A stretch of 64,000 nucleotides of DNA, taken from Liolophura sinensis (taxonomy: Eukaryota > Mollusca > Polyplacophora > Chitonida > Chitonidae). The notes below the pieces were generated by a model. The model had not been told where the DNA came from and did no database searches. It was given only the letters and a program-made list of their open reading frames with translations. The position numbers and the translations under genes were made by a program. Positions within the stretch are counted from its first letter, which is position 1. Each line of letters opens with the position of its first letter. Below are positions 13,922 through 25,113 of this stretch, in pieces. Location: the NCBI RefSeq assembly GCF_032854445.1, contig NC_088301.1:38491187-38555186 (forward strand), read 5' to 3'.

Positions 13922-14048
13922 GGTCCACTTGTATGAAGCCCACTTAACGTTACGAGCACGTAACGGCCATGACGACGTAAAGCCTTCGTTGCTTGTTTCC
14001 ATTGTAGTTACGTGCTCGTAAAGTTAAGAGAGCTTCGTACAAGTGGGT
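13922..14048. mobile_element. foldback MITE-like element, ~43-bp terminal inverted repeats
   Basis: The left arm runs from about 13925 (CCACTTGTATGAAGCCCACT, then TAACGTTACGAGCACGTAAC). The right arm ends at about 14046 and its reverse complement reads CCACTTGTACGAAGC, then TTACGAGCACGTAAC. The arms pair over roughly 43 bases with a few mismatches around a short unpaired centre (about 13968-14003). A small non-coding element with long inverted termini fits a MITE or foldback element. No protein is encoded, and I could not assign target-site duplications. Confidence 0.75.
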
Positions 14049-15445
14049 ACTGCTCTTTAGCTCCCCCAACTCATTGCTTGCAGCATCAGTGTTGAAACTC
14101 TGTTTGGGGTTGAGCCAACGACTTATGAGACAATAGGATGCGCTTGTGAAATTAGCTTGTAAAGATCATGAGCACGATTGGAGAGATGCAGAAATTTTAT
14201 AAGGTTACAAATGGGTGCATTTAACAATAATGTATTTAACAACGGAATCGATACGAGCTCAATGTTAAGTTGAATGTTATACCAAGCAGGTCCAGGCAAC
14301 ACGTAGTGCAAATCTTCGCATAAACAGCAGTTATCCTCAAATGTCGTGCAGAGTGATGTTACAAAGACGTACCCACAGTGGATCCCATCCTCCATCAATT
14401 CGCCTAGTGGAATGAAAGGCTGCCACTGTACCCTCTTGCGCATATGAGAAGCTGGATTGGGTATCTGTAACTCTTTATTGCCCCATCGCGAGTCATGCGA
14501 TTAATGTCCATCCATTTTGTTTAATTAATCGCGGAATACAGACCGCAACGGAGTGAAGTAAACTGGTCACGACAGTCGACAGTACCGGATGTCAACCTTG
14601 CCTGATTATAAGATGAGTGAAGCTGCACAAGTGATCGAGGATTTAAAACTTCACGACAGCCACCTACATACATATTACCTCTGCCATTCTCCAAAGTGTA
14701 TTGAAGATTGATCATCCTACACATCGATTAATGATAACGTCAGTCATAGAGAATTAGAAACTATGTTAAACAAATAGTGAATTTTGAAAAGATGGAAAGT
14801 ATTTGCACATTAAGAACTATATCGATTCTTTTTTCTATTGTTAATTAACAGTGCACATTGATTCCTTTTCATGGGTTGTTGACACGCTCTGTTACTATGA
14901 CAGGGAACACTTGAGCTTCCACTGCATTATGTGGCTATAACATAAGACTGCATACCTTAACTAAGTATAGCTCTTTGCCACAGGAACTGTGTATGTTTAC
15001 TGTGAGGCTCAAGCTCTCCAAACATCGTAGCAATGATTGGGATTTTCAAACGCAAGTAAATGCCTTATTAAGTAATGGAACCGCCAATATTCCGTCTGTT
15101 GCACAGAAACGTAATTATATTAATAAAAATCTTTAATTAGGAAGTGATTTCACAGGTCCTGAGGTAAGCGTGGAATAAATATATTCAGCTCTAAAACCTA
15201 AGATCCCAATCCTTCTCAATATCCGTCGTGTCTGAAATCTGAGCCTGTGTAGTGTATTTGTCATGCACCAACCATGCACTTAAAGTATTACACGATAAAG
15301 ATTTTACCTTGGGTTTAGCCTACATGTAATCGTGCAAAGGTACACGATACTGTTCATGATACTTTACATTGATATTCCATTTCACTTTTGATGACGTGTC
15401 TGGTACTTTATGATTGCCTACAGTGGTGCGTCAAAAATCGTGTGG

Positions 15446-15555
15446 GCATTAATTGAAATAATGGTCTACTTGAAATGCATACATGTAGCAATATAACTTG
15501 TGGTATAGGAGGTTTCATAAAACTGTTAATCCTTTGAAAAATGACTATGATACGT
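15446..15555 (+). repeat. dispersed repeat family A, copy 1
   Basis: It shares GGTCTACTTGAAATGCATA, TTTCATA(A/G)AACTGTT, ATCCTT and TGAAAAAT(G/C)ACTATGAT in the same order with 17687-17806. An insertion or deletion in the middle separates the two. The family is not recognised and has no coding capacity. Confidence 0.7.
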
Positions 15556-17686
15556 TTCGTTATCCCTTTGTTAGCCATCAGACCACCATACATCTTGTGA
15601 GAAGAGAGAGAAACAGTTATTGCTTTCCGTGTACGAGGAGAAACTTATACACATGATATCAATACAAATTGATGCATGTTCAACAAAAGCTTTCTACGTA
15701 CATCTTAGCCTCTTGATATTGTATCTCGTTATTTAAAATTAAGATGTCGGTACTGAAGAATAAGAAAGGTAGATCAGCTATAAGGAGAGAGGAAACTTTC
15801 AAAATTAATGGCGCTACGACGGATATTGGGATAGATGCAGTCAAATATAGTGACCCGTCAATACTTTATAAGAGCATCTTACGCCACACTTTTCCCAGCC
15901 GCTTATGAAGAAATAAAGGTTCCACTAATAAGCTGAAAGCATTGAAAACGCGTATACCACATTAGTATAGTGGGCCCACGCATTTACTTAATACTGTCTA
16001 ACTAACGTAATAGTGTTTCAAGGGTTTCTTTTCATAGAAGATGAAGAAGCGTAATATGTATAAATTCGTTTTATGTGATAATTATTATGTGATTCTATGA
16101 TGTATTATATCTCTGTTTCATCGTGAAAATTCCAGTGTTTTAATGATTAATATTTCATTGTAGATCATAATCTAACATTACAGCCGACACATATCGGAGG
16201 GATGTTAGCTAATTGGTACTTCACTATTACCTATACAAGACTTTGCTGCTTCACTGAAACCTGAAGTAAAGGTTTTTGGACATTTTTCTTTTGATTAGTT
16301 GAACACTCGTTGCATAATTAGTCATAAACATAGGAATTTATTCCTACAGATTTACTCTTAAATAATGCGAATACATGCTGGATAATATTGTACGCTCAAG
16401 TAATATTTCCCCTATTTTTTGGCCACGCACTTCAGCTGCGAAACGGAATTCCTAATAATGCAGCCATCCTTTTTTCTTATAATTATAGTTGTAAAATGCA
16501 GTCTGTCAAGTAAATCCCTCGATTTTACATTATCAAACTGAGAACGGGTTATCATTTCCAATTTCATGTGTATGTTTTTTCCAAATTTGTTTTTACAAAA
16601 TCAAACTGGATTTATTTGTTTATAATTTGAACGGATTTTAACAAGGAATATCCCATTTTGAAAGAAATTGTTTTTCTAATTGTCAAGTCCCATAATTCTT
16701 CCAAGATCACTTTGACACGTCTTCTTATAGGCTGTTTATTCCCCACAAACTTAGAAGGTAACATTTTTGATCATAAATGTAATTCCAACACTCTGGAGTG
16801 ATGAAACAGTGCGAAAATAGTGCTGAGTGACGTTCCCAGCATTCCAAATTATTTCTGGCAAATTATTAATAGAAAAGACAAGATAAAATAAAGTCACTGA
16901 TATCAGACATACCACCAAGAACTGCATTTAAAATATCTCCTCTTTTTTGTTTTATAAATTTAATGTATTCAAATATTTGACGCCTGAAAATGTGAAAATA
17001 GCAAAGCTATGGAAAGCAACGGTTATGTTCAACAGCTTATAAGCATGGGTTTCTTGATATCTAGGAGAAGGTGAACCAACCATGAATGCCAGATGGTGGT
17101 TTAGGAAGTGTTAGTGTACGATAATGTGATCGGAGGCCTTTGGAATCAATAAAAACCAGTCCCTTTTTTCATAAAACGGCATGTTTTTTTTTGGACTAGG
17201 AGATTTGCATTGATAATGGAAAAGAACAAAGGCAATGTCCTAGTATTTTGGAACCTAAACGCAGAGCGGTGCATGGTTAGATTGGTGCAAAAGTGGCTTA
17301 ACCTTTCGCTATTCGTTCAAGGGCCTATTCACTGATTAGCTATGGGACAATATCAACTGGCATTATCCTTGCGCATGTGTCTTGTCTTTCTCCCTGTCTT
17401 TGCAGTTATTGGATAACGGACGAGATAATAAGCAGTCTTCGCACCTGCTATCTTCTAAACGTCACCTCCATTGACAACAAATGGAAGAAGACCATGACAG
17501 CAAAGCGAAATTCTCGGAGGTCTGATTGGTAAAAAATTGATCTGGGCTACATCTGACAAATACGTTTTTGTTCATGTCAGAAAGAGAGTTACGTTTTTGC
17601 CCCACGCTCCATATCGCACTCCTATATCTATCGTTCATTTCCTTGCTAAGACGGATTTTTGCACACGGATGGGATTTATCGCCTGA

Positions 17687-17806
17687 GCATTACATGAAAT
17701 AAAGGTCTACTTGAAATGCATATACCATGTCACTTATGGGATAGCAAATTTAAATATCAGTTTTCATAGAACTGTTCATCCTTGAAAAATCACTATGATG
17801 TATGAT
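17687..17806 (+). repeat. dispersed repeat family A, copy 2
   Basis: Second copy of the unnamed repeat at 15446-15555, same strand, about 2.2 kb away. It begins GCATTACATGAAATAAAGG and contains the shared GGTCTACTTGAAATGCATA block. It has about 10 extra bases (AATTTAAATATC region) in its centre. Confidence 0.7.
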
Positions 17807-18308
17807 TTGTGTTAATTCATTTTATAAACCATTTAGCTGTCATGTTCCAACTAGGTAGGCCTAACTGACGTCACCGCAGAGAGTGACAATAAATGGAAAC
17901 GCTTTCCAGTGTGACTGTAATGTTCTTCAACTTACTTCAACTTTTCAACGTTATAATAGAACGTTTTATTTTTGTGTTATGCAATACTTTAACAAAATTT
18001 TTTTTACACCGTGGCGGTCAGTTTTGTGGATGAATAAATCCGTAGTGCCATGGCGATACCATGCAGTGGTGTTCCAATCAATAAGGGCAAGAAACAAAAT
18101 CAGGATAACCTTAAACATCAGTCACTAAATGAATAGAGTGTAAGATGCCATAGAGAAATAGTAATGTAACCTAGCAACATGTCAGAGAGAAGCAGTATTC
18201 AGTTTTCAGTAATGTAGGGAAGACAGATGACATTATTGGTATGATATCCAATTAAAATTTCAAACTCGCATTTCGTGAATAATTTCCAGGTAGAGTACAA
18301 ATAGATAG

Positions 18309-18345
18309 GTATCTCAGTGGCACTTTGATTGCAAAGTCGATATAT
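18309..18345 (+). repeat. dispersed repeat family B fragment
   Basis: GTATCTCAGTGGCACTTTGA followed by TTGCAA closely matches 43807-43832, where the block reads GTATCTCAGTTGCACTTTGA. Both continue into a TATAT-containing segment. The family is unnamed and non-coding. Confidence 0.6.
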
Positions 18346-18436
18346 TTTAACCAACTAAAACAGACCTTCCATGCATGCCCTTTGCTCTGTATTTTAACTA
18401 ACAGCAGTCGTGCCCTAGAATTGTTCCATAATGTCT

Positions 18437-18651
18437 TCGGGGGCCTCCGTGGCCGCCTGTAATGGTTAGCTTGTTGGCGCTGTATACAATGACCAAAGGA
18501 GTCTCTCGCCATTTCGGTCGTTCGGAGTTCAGTTCAAGTTGGCTTCCTCTGTAGTCGTACCCCCACGTGTTCTGCCCGCTATCCCCTCACCAATTGGCCG
18601 CTGTCGTACAAATGAAACACTCATGAGTACATTCTTCAGTACGACGTAACA
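18437..18651 (+). repeat. tRNA-derived SINE, diverged near-complete copy
   Basis: It begins with a GGGGGCCTCCGTGG tRNA-like 5' end, then TAATGGTTAGC (A-box region) and GGAGTTCAGTTCAAG (B-box region). GGCTTCCTCTGTAGTCGTAC, CAATTGGCCGCTGTCGTAC and a TTCAGTACGACGTAAC 3' end follow. These blocks align in order with 31730-31990. The copy is heavily diverged and lacks the TAAA tail, so it is probably old. RNA polymerase III transcription of its source copies is family knowledge. Confidence 0.75.
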
Positions 18652-21600
18652 AGCATACTCTTTGGACAGCATATGGCTACAACATCTCAAATACCGTTAC
18701 AGTTAGGTTATGTCAGTATTTCCAAAGAGAGTACTGAATAAGTGCTCTCCTGTTTGAAAAGAATGTTTACCAGGAAAACTTGTAAGTTCTCGAATAGCCT
18801 GATCTCAGAACTAAGACGGGACTGCCTTTGTAGCCCTCGTAACCATTCCACATAACACAATATAACAAATTTTATTCTTTAACTCAGTCTTTTAAACCTC
18901 TGTCTTGTCGCATATCATTGATTCTTGGTGAGCGAGATGACGACTTCGAATCCAGGTCCAGGCTGATTCTGTTGTGGCTTCAAGTCGGTTAGCTGACGAT
19001 CTAGAAGTCAGACCACCGCTGTAGTACTTCGGGCTCGACCAACACCTTGATCTTATACCTCACCTACATCCATAGTTCACATGATCGTTGACATGTGTTA
19101 ACCGTGAAATGCGAAATACGCCATTAGTCTGGATTATTATGGAGGACAATCCAGATGAGTACTGGGCAAACAGGGGTAAGACTTTCTTTTCGAAAGCAGT
19201 AAACTGGAAGTAATGTAAATCGATATCCTCCACCTCTCTGGCGTCTATACTTGAAAAACATGACACCTCTGTTCAGAAAACTGGGGTGAGAATATATAAA
19301 AGTAATGATCATAGTGCAGTGTTGGTGACACCTAATTAAAGGACACCAATACCATTACGGAATGGCAAGTTTGCATGAAGTTCGGGGTATTGTGTGTTGT
19401 ATTAGCGGTTAGAGGAGCCGATCTCATTTCCATGGGCAATGTTTGTTTTTTTCTTGAAAGACAGCTAATTTTGGTTCAAAGGCGTTAAAATATCAACCTT
19501 TTCCTTATTTCCACTAAGGTCAACCAACGGCCTACCTGCCTTAGATGAACCATATATCATATGGTATGATATATATGATAACAAAGGCATCACTTCAGAG
19601 GAAGAACCCGAGGCTATAATATAATTATAATAACAACAGTAAGATGATGGTTGATACTATTTAGTGTTATCATGATCTTTTCATATATGGCCAGTGCATG
19701 AATTAAGTCAGAGAAAAGCAAATAAAATTTTCTGGTCAATATCACCAGTTACATAGCACAACATATATATGGCTATGATATTCATATTCCTACTGGTGCC
19801 CTACTTTATGCTCCATCGATTGCACTCGCTGGTTCGGTAGTTAGCTACAGATCTTTGGCCACTACGGTTGAAACCAGTCGAAACCAGTTTTCGTTGTTTC
19901 AGCCGATGCTTTACATTAAGAGGCCTATCTATAAATACCGAATATATCTATTAGCGAAACCAAACATAAATATAAATTAAGCGTCACAACAAATAAACAT
20001 GAAATATGTCACTCTTAAATAGACATTTAATGTCAGATTTATTTATATGAGTAAATTTCACAAGAAATTTAATCAGGCCTTGAAACATATAGTTGTGGAA
20101 AACGTTAACTTAACCTTTCACTTGACAGTGAAAAATTCTTCGATAAAGCGTAAAACGATTAGATGCAATAACAAATTAATATAACTGTAATTTTGTTACT
20201 TATGTCAATACATTATTTATCTTCGCAGTAGCCCTCTGTTAATTCAAACATACACCATACCCTAGCATCCTCACAATACGGGCCCATTACCACAGGTAAG
20301 TCAACACAAAACTGAATGCGATAATCCTTTCGATATATCGAGTAACCACAAGGTTCTGGGAATTCTGTTATAGGGTGGCACATTCCAGAGGAGCTAGATT
20401 ATTCCAATTCCAGCTTTCAGAATAAGCAAGGATATATATTAAAAGATAATTGGTTGCTTAGTTGATCTAGTTCTAACTACTGCTCTAATTCCTATTTACT
20501 GCTTTTTTGATAGGGAATAAATAATTAATAAACACATGTATTTACGGCTAAAATACGGGACGTTAAACAGTGTCTAACAAGTATTCCCCAACGGCGGGTG
20601 AGTCGAAGAGATAGAACTTGCATTGTAACCTAAACGGAATAATTGTGATTCTCTGTATGTGATTTATTTTATTTCAAGTTATTTCCAAGGATTTCGCGAG
20701 TATAAAGCTTTCTTTGCAGACTGAATAAACCGTTTTTATGGCACTGGTCGATTAAAGACTTTCTGGTACAAAGAGATGCAATATGACACAAAATCACAAG
20801 GTGCATTACGTGCTGCATGACAATAACTTGATCCAGACAAAATGATCCACTGGTACATGCCCGTTAACAGTGGGCCTACATTGAATGTCAGTTGTTCAGG
20901 GATGGTTGAAATTTCAATAGTCTTCGATCATAGATCAAAATCCAAAGCTTGTTATTTTGCTCCTGCTCAAAAGACTTAGAATTATCCTTAAAATAGGACA
21001 CAAACAAAAGCTAAAATTAAAATTGTAGAAAAGCTTTGGGCGATAAAACTGTGTATTAAAAAAAGCTGAATAATAGGAAAGCACAATACCATACCTTAGC
21101 ATTTCAGAATGTAGCAGCGTTTAAAGCTATGGAACTGTCATCATGGATTAAACACAGATTCATTTTACTAACACTAACCAAAACATATACAATGTTATAA
21201 AAAAATCGGCAAGAAAAAAACCCCCAACAAAACACCCTGAAAAACAACAGCAAACTAAATGTATTCCAACTTATGAATCTGTAATAAAGTCTCTTAGAGA
21301 CCAGTTGTCTGGGTCCCAATTAGCCGCAGCTATTGGTACCATCATACGTTGAAAACAGACCGGTATATGCCGGTGTAATTGAGGGAAGTCTGGCAAATCT
21401 AATACCAAAGGAGCGATCCCAGAGACATTACAGACATACACACCGCGCCCCACTCCTGTGATCTTACTCACCTCTTATCTTCTCCAGACAAAGCTCCTCT
21501 CATCGACGCCAACCCTTGCAACATCTGGCCCACAAATGCTGTGCTAATCTCAGCTTAGTAACTGATGAAGGCCTTTAATATCTAGCCTGACAGGAATATT

Positions 21601-22057
21601 GGTTGAACACTTGACCAAGTGCCAAACAGTATCATCCCGTTACAATGTTGATGGCAAAATAGTAATACCTCATTATAGCGCAGGCAGCCGAAACAGAATG
21701 ACCCCTACATAACGTCAAGAGTACTCAGAAATACCCCTTAAAACATTGCAGTAGCGTAGTAGACATAGTAATGACTTTAAAGTATTTGCTGGCAATAAAA
21801 CAATAAGAATCAACTGCTTTCTTGCAGCATTTACCCATTTCTTAGGTATACCATTTAGCACAGTTTGGGACCACCCCACACTTACTGGGACCACAACGAT
21901 TCTGGTTGCCCCTAACATCTCTGTGCTGTTTGCGCCGTCAGGTCAAGAATTTATTCATTGAGAGTAACAGGCATCTGTGAAGCTTTAACCGTCGTTGCTG
22001 TTGGTGTCTTGTTCGAGTACTTAGAGGACGTGTTACTCCACCATCTATCAAACATAC
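18652..22057. other. non-coding stretch, no gene seen
   Basis: No exon with credible splice sites. Around 18905-19055, GACTTCGAATCCAGG and GGCTTCAAGTCGG-type words suggest a decayed SINE, but this is too weak to call. A short AT hairpin lies at 19552-19574. The reading frames are below 90 codons and unrecognised. Confidence 0.55.
19552..19574. repeat. short perfect AT hairpin
   Basis: ATATATCATA and TATGATATAT form a 10-bp perfect stem separated by TGG. It is AT-rich and may be chance or replication slippage. No function is implied. Confidence 0.7.
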
Positions 22058-22110
22058 ATATCGGGTGGGCATAAAAAAAATGGGCCGTACTTTGATGCTG
22101 CATTGTTCCA
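22058..22110 (+). repeat. outer direct copy of the TIR-like repeat
   Basis: Starts ATATCGGGTGGGCAT, passes through a run of eight A and ends GATGCTGCATTGTTCCA. About 94% identical by eye to 22237-22289. Confidence 0.85.
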
Positions 22111-22236
22111 GTAGAAAAATTTTGTTCGTAATGATTTTATGACTGCTTTTCTTTGGCGTTTCCGCACAACAGCAAGAGCCTGTTATACAGTGAACGAATT
22201 CAGGAGTTATTTTTAGATGCAATAACTGTGGTACAT

Positions 22237-22289
22237 ATATTGGGTGGGTATAAAAAAAATGGGCCGTACTTTGATGGTGCATTGTTCCA
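22237..22289 (+). repeat. inner direct copy of the TIR-like repeat
   Basis: Starts ATATTGGGTGGGTAT and ends GATGGTGCATTGTTCCA, 179 bases downstream of the outer copy. The differences from the outer copy are two C/T changes and one C/G change. Confidence 0.85.
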
Positions 22290-22750
22290 TTAACCTTTGT
22301 TCAAACCCTTTCAAACTTTAGACATTCAAATGGCATGATTTTATTAATATACTTACCAATTTTAAGGTCATAGCTTGAGTAGTCTGTACACACAGTTAAA
22401 ATGAAAACATAGCCTCAAAAACGCACGTTTCGGTGACCCACGTTGCATCACCTGTTAGGTGGCATGAGTAGAGCGCATCAAGGACTGCTGAAAAAAGACT
22501 TTAAGGAGATTCGGGATTCAATCAGTTCATGGAAGAAAGGTGAAGGACCAGTTGATCACCTTTTCAAGATAGAACATCATTTTCAAATGTCCGGAACATG
22601 CGTTTTTGACTTTATTTTAATTTTGGTCCCATGAACAGGAATCTTAAAGGATGAAATTGAAATTTGGTCTGTAAGGACTAAGGACATAATGGCTTTTGAG
22701 TGTGTAAATTTTTAGGAGCTGACGTAAGAGAGTTTCGGAGATATTGAGTG

Positions 22751-22787
22751 TCAAACTACGGCCCATTTTTTTTATCTCACCCGATAT
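22751..22787 (-). repeat. inverted copy of the TIR-like repeat
   Basis: Its reverse complement reads ATATCGGGTGAGAT, eight A, then TGGGCCGTAGTTTGA. It overlaps a perfect 16-bp palindrome ACCCGATATATCGGGT at 22779-22794, so the element edge is itself self-complementary. Confidence 0.85.
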
Positions 22788-23754
22788 ATCGGGTACCTGT
22801 GGATTAACTTTGTGTCAAATATTTCAATATTTTCTTTACATCTGACGGTAAATGAAAGATTTTTCCCTACAACGTGGATCCACCAGTCATATTGTGCTTG
22901 GGATTTGTCTTTATTCTCACATTTATTTATTTATATTTATGGCAAGTATTGTCCAGTTGGACTCTGCACCGCTTCAACCATTTACATGCTAGTGAAAAGT
23001 TATGCATATTTACCTTGCACTAATTTCGACAGCTGCTTGTCAAACTGAGTGACAACCTTAAACCTTTTGTTGTCGATCATCCGTCTGCACTGACTCAGAG
23101 GGACATGGTTCACTGTGCAATTAGGGATAGCTACGAGACCGCCTGAAGTCATTCTTATCTGACATTTGTAATCCCTCCAGTATGGGTTTGTTACCCTGGC
23201 AGGCAATTGTCTGACAGCGCATCACTAATACACACCATGATATTTTTAGGAAGCTGACCACCTCCACTTAAGCCTTAGCCAACCTACAGTTGACCAATGC
23301 CACTTATTTTACCTTGCTAGAAGAGTCATTATCTCCCGCATTTAACTATAATAATAATGTTAAAGTTCCATTTCCTTCAAACAAACGTCCTTTGTCCCTT
23401 GCCACCATGCAACCGTTATATGTAAAAAAAAAACAATAGCAGAACGCTTGAGGCCAGTAAGGTTTGTAAATTTTGAGGAGGCTTGATAGTATTTAAAGAG
23501 GTTGTATCACAATCCATCAGTTTAGTGCAGTTATACAGCTCCCTTCGTGGGAGAACAAACTGCCGAAAACAAGTAAGTATATAAAGTAAGAAATTAAGAC
23601 GTACTCATTCAAAGAGGAGCAATCAACAGTTTTCACTGATGATGGAAAGGCGCAAAGAAATCTGCATCCAAATCGTGTACTGTGTACCATGTACCAGTTG
23701 TCGATAATCAATAACTGGCCTTAGTTGCGCCTTAATTGCATGTGTCCAACATTG

Positions 23755-23825
23755 CAATATAATTCAACACGATGAATATACTGTCCTTAGTCCCAGGATA
23801 AAGGGAAGTAGAGACTAGTATGAAG
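23755..23825 (+). repeat. dispersed repeat family B fragment
   Basis: TTCAACACGATGAATATAC, TCCTTA, AAGGGAAGTAGAGACTAGTA and TGAA match, in order, TTTAACACGACGAATATAC, TCCTTA, AAGGTAGTAGGGCAGTAGTG and TGAA at 43860-43923. It is the downstream part of the family whose upstream part is seen at 18309. Confidence 0.6.
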
Positions 23826-24100
23826 TCGATGACTGACAGGCAAGCCGGCCAGACCGGTCCTTTGCGACGAAATGAACACACATTAAGTACAATACAATAC
23901 AGACCAGAAGGAAATGAAATATACACCTGTTTTATTGACGGAAAAGAAAAAAAGGAGAAGAAACATCTAAACGTATTACAAACTGAATCATATACAATAT
24001 AATAAATTCTATAATCAGAGCCGTTCCTTGGCTTACATTTTCTGAGAAAAAGTTTCTACCATTTGACCACTGTCGATTTGTTTGCGGTTCTGTCGTTCCT

Positions 24101-24156
24101 GCTCTGCCTTTGCTTTGTATGTTGTAATCCTTTATATTTTATTCCTTCATAAACCA
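24101..24156 (+). repeat. diverged local duplication, copy 1
   Basis: GCTCTGCCTTTGCTTTGTAT, then GTTGTAATCCTTTATATT and CATAAACCA, parallels 24462-24510 at roughly three-quarters identity by eye. The copies are about 360 bases apart in the same orientation. Confidence 0.5.
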
Positions 24157-24461
24157 GGATTCGGCTTGTGGATTAATCATTCATCCAAGAGGTCTCATCC
24201 TTTTCCATTCAAATGTGTTTGTATATTAAATGTGACGATAATAGTGACTGCATATTTTCTTAAATCTCATTATGCCTAAGACTCAGTGGTACGGGGCATG
24301 TAACTTTTTCATGTTTTTTCATTTTCTATTTAACCATTTTCATGAACATGTAAAAGTTCTTCAACTGAGGTTAATGTAGGATGAAACCTTAACGGATGTA
24401 ACTTTACAAGAGGCTGTATTACACCAGTTATGTGTGACCATTTGCAAACTATCACACTTTT

Positions 24462-24510
24462 GCTCTGGCTTTGCTCTTTATGTCGTAGCCTTTTATATTA
24501 TAAACGAACC
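24462..24510 (+). repeat. diverged local duplication, copy 2
   Basis: GCTCTGGCTTTGCTCTTTAT, then GTCGTAGCCTTTTATATTA and TAAACGAACC, parallels the copy at 24101-24156. The origin is unknown. Confidence 0.5.
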
Positions 24511-24896
24511 CTAAAGAAACAATGTGTGAATCTTAGTTTTGAATTTCTTTACGAGAGTCTAATGGTTTACATAAACAATGATTTCACCTTCACTACTAGA
24601 TATGTACACTTCAGAATGTAAAAGGGCAATGCAAAGGTGATTTTCTTCTCTATTGTAGAATAGCCCTTTTGGTACTATTTAAATTTCTTCAGGACATACA
24701 ATCCAAGTTTACCAAGTTTCTATTCCAGAGTCATCTTCTTGCAATAGTTCAGTACTGATGTTGCGATATAAAATACAACTTTTTGTGAACCACCTTGCTC
24801 TGGCTAGCAGATGTAATAAGACTGAACAGCATCTTTACCTAACGTACATAATTTCTCCCGTATCCTTGAGACAACTCACTGAGGTCATACATGTAA

Positions 24897-24955
24897 CGGT
24901 GTAGCTTAATAGGCTAAGCATTGCCACTACCTAAATCATGACTAACCATTAAAAG
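24897..24955 (+). repeat. possible degenerate tRNA-like SINE head
   Basis: GGTGTAGCTTAATAGGCTAA fits a tRNA D-arm/A-box pattern. The expected TTCRANNCC B-box block is not recognisable 35-50 bases downstream, so this is neither a functional tRNA gene nor a sure SINE copy. Confidence 0.25.
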
Positions 24956-25113
24956 ACGATTCACTTGGAATATAAGAAAATAACGCGCTATGCTTGAACA
25001 AATCTTGTTTTGCTGTACTGACAAATGATCTAAATGACAATCCCGTTTCTATGCCATCAATGAGATGGACAATAAACTAGCAAGAGAATATGAATGCTGA
25101 TTTTGTTGCATGC

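Larger units (their letters stand above)
14049..18436. other. non-coding stretch with one dispersed repeat pair
   Basis: No credible exon or RNA gene. The only structure recognised is a pair of diverged repeat copies at 15446-15555 and 17687-17806. A perfect CRE-like TGACGTCA occurs at 17866-17873 without an adjacent TATA box or exon. Confidence 0.55.
22058..22787. mobile_element. possible TIR-bounded non-autonomous element with repeated end
   Basis: A 53-bp segment at 22058-22110 recurs directly at 22237-22289, with about three differences. Its first 37 bases recur inverted at 22751-22787. The shared core is ATAT(C/T)GGGTG followed by a TAAAAAAAATGGGCCGTA block. This resembles a transposon with roughly 37-bp terminal inverted repeats, about 551 bp if the inner left copy is used or 730 bp with the outer one. 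No transposase was recognised inside; the only frame of note (about 22443-22634) matches nothing I know. Flanking target-site duplications were not clear. Confidence 0.55.
22798..25113. other. non-coding stretch, no gene seen
   Basis: Short chance reading frames only. It contains one fragment of repeat family B (23755-23825), a diverged local duplication (24101-24156 and 24462-24510) and a possible tRNA-like SINE head near 24897-24955. No exon was identified. Confidence 0.55.

Noticed and set aside
17866-17873. Perfect CRE-like TGACGTCA
   Set aside because: No TATA box, exon or other promoter feature nearby, and an 8-bp motif is expected about once by chance in 64 kb.
22443-22634. Charged frame inside the 22-kb repeat-bounded element (GLLKKDFKEIRDSISSWKKG)
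   Set aside because: Too short, with no transposase motif and no similarity that I can name. Kept only as a note that the element interior is not recognisably coding.
24897-24955. Possible functional tRNA gene
   Set aside because: It has an A-box-like stretch but no valid B box or acceptor-stem pairing. At best a decayed SINE head.
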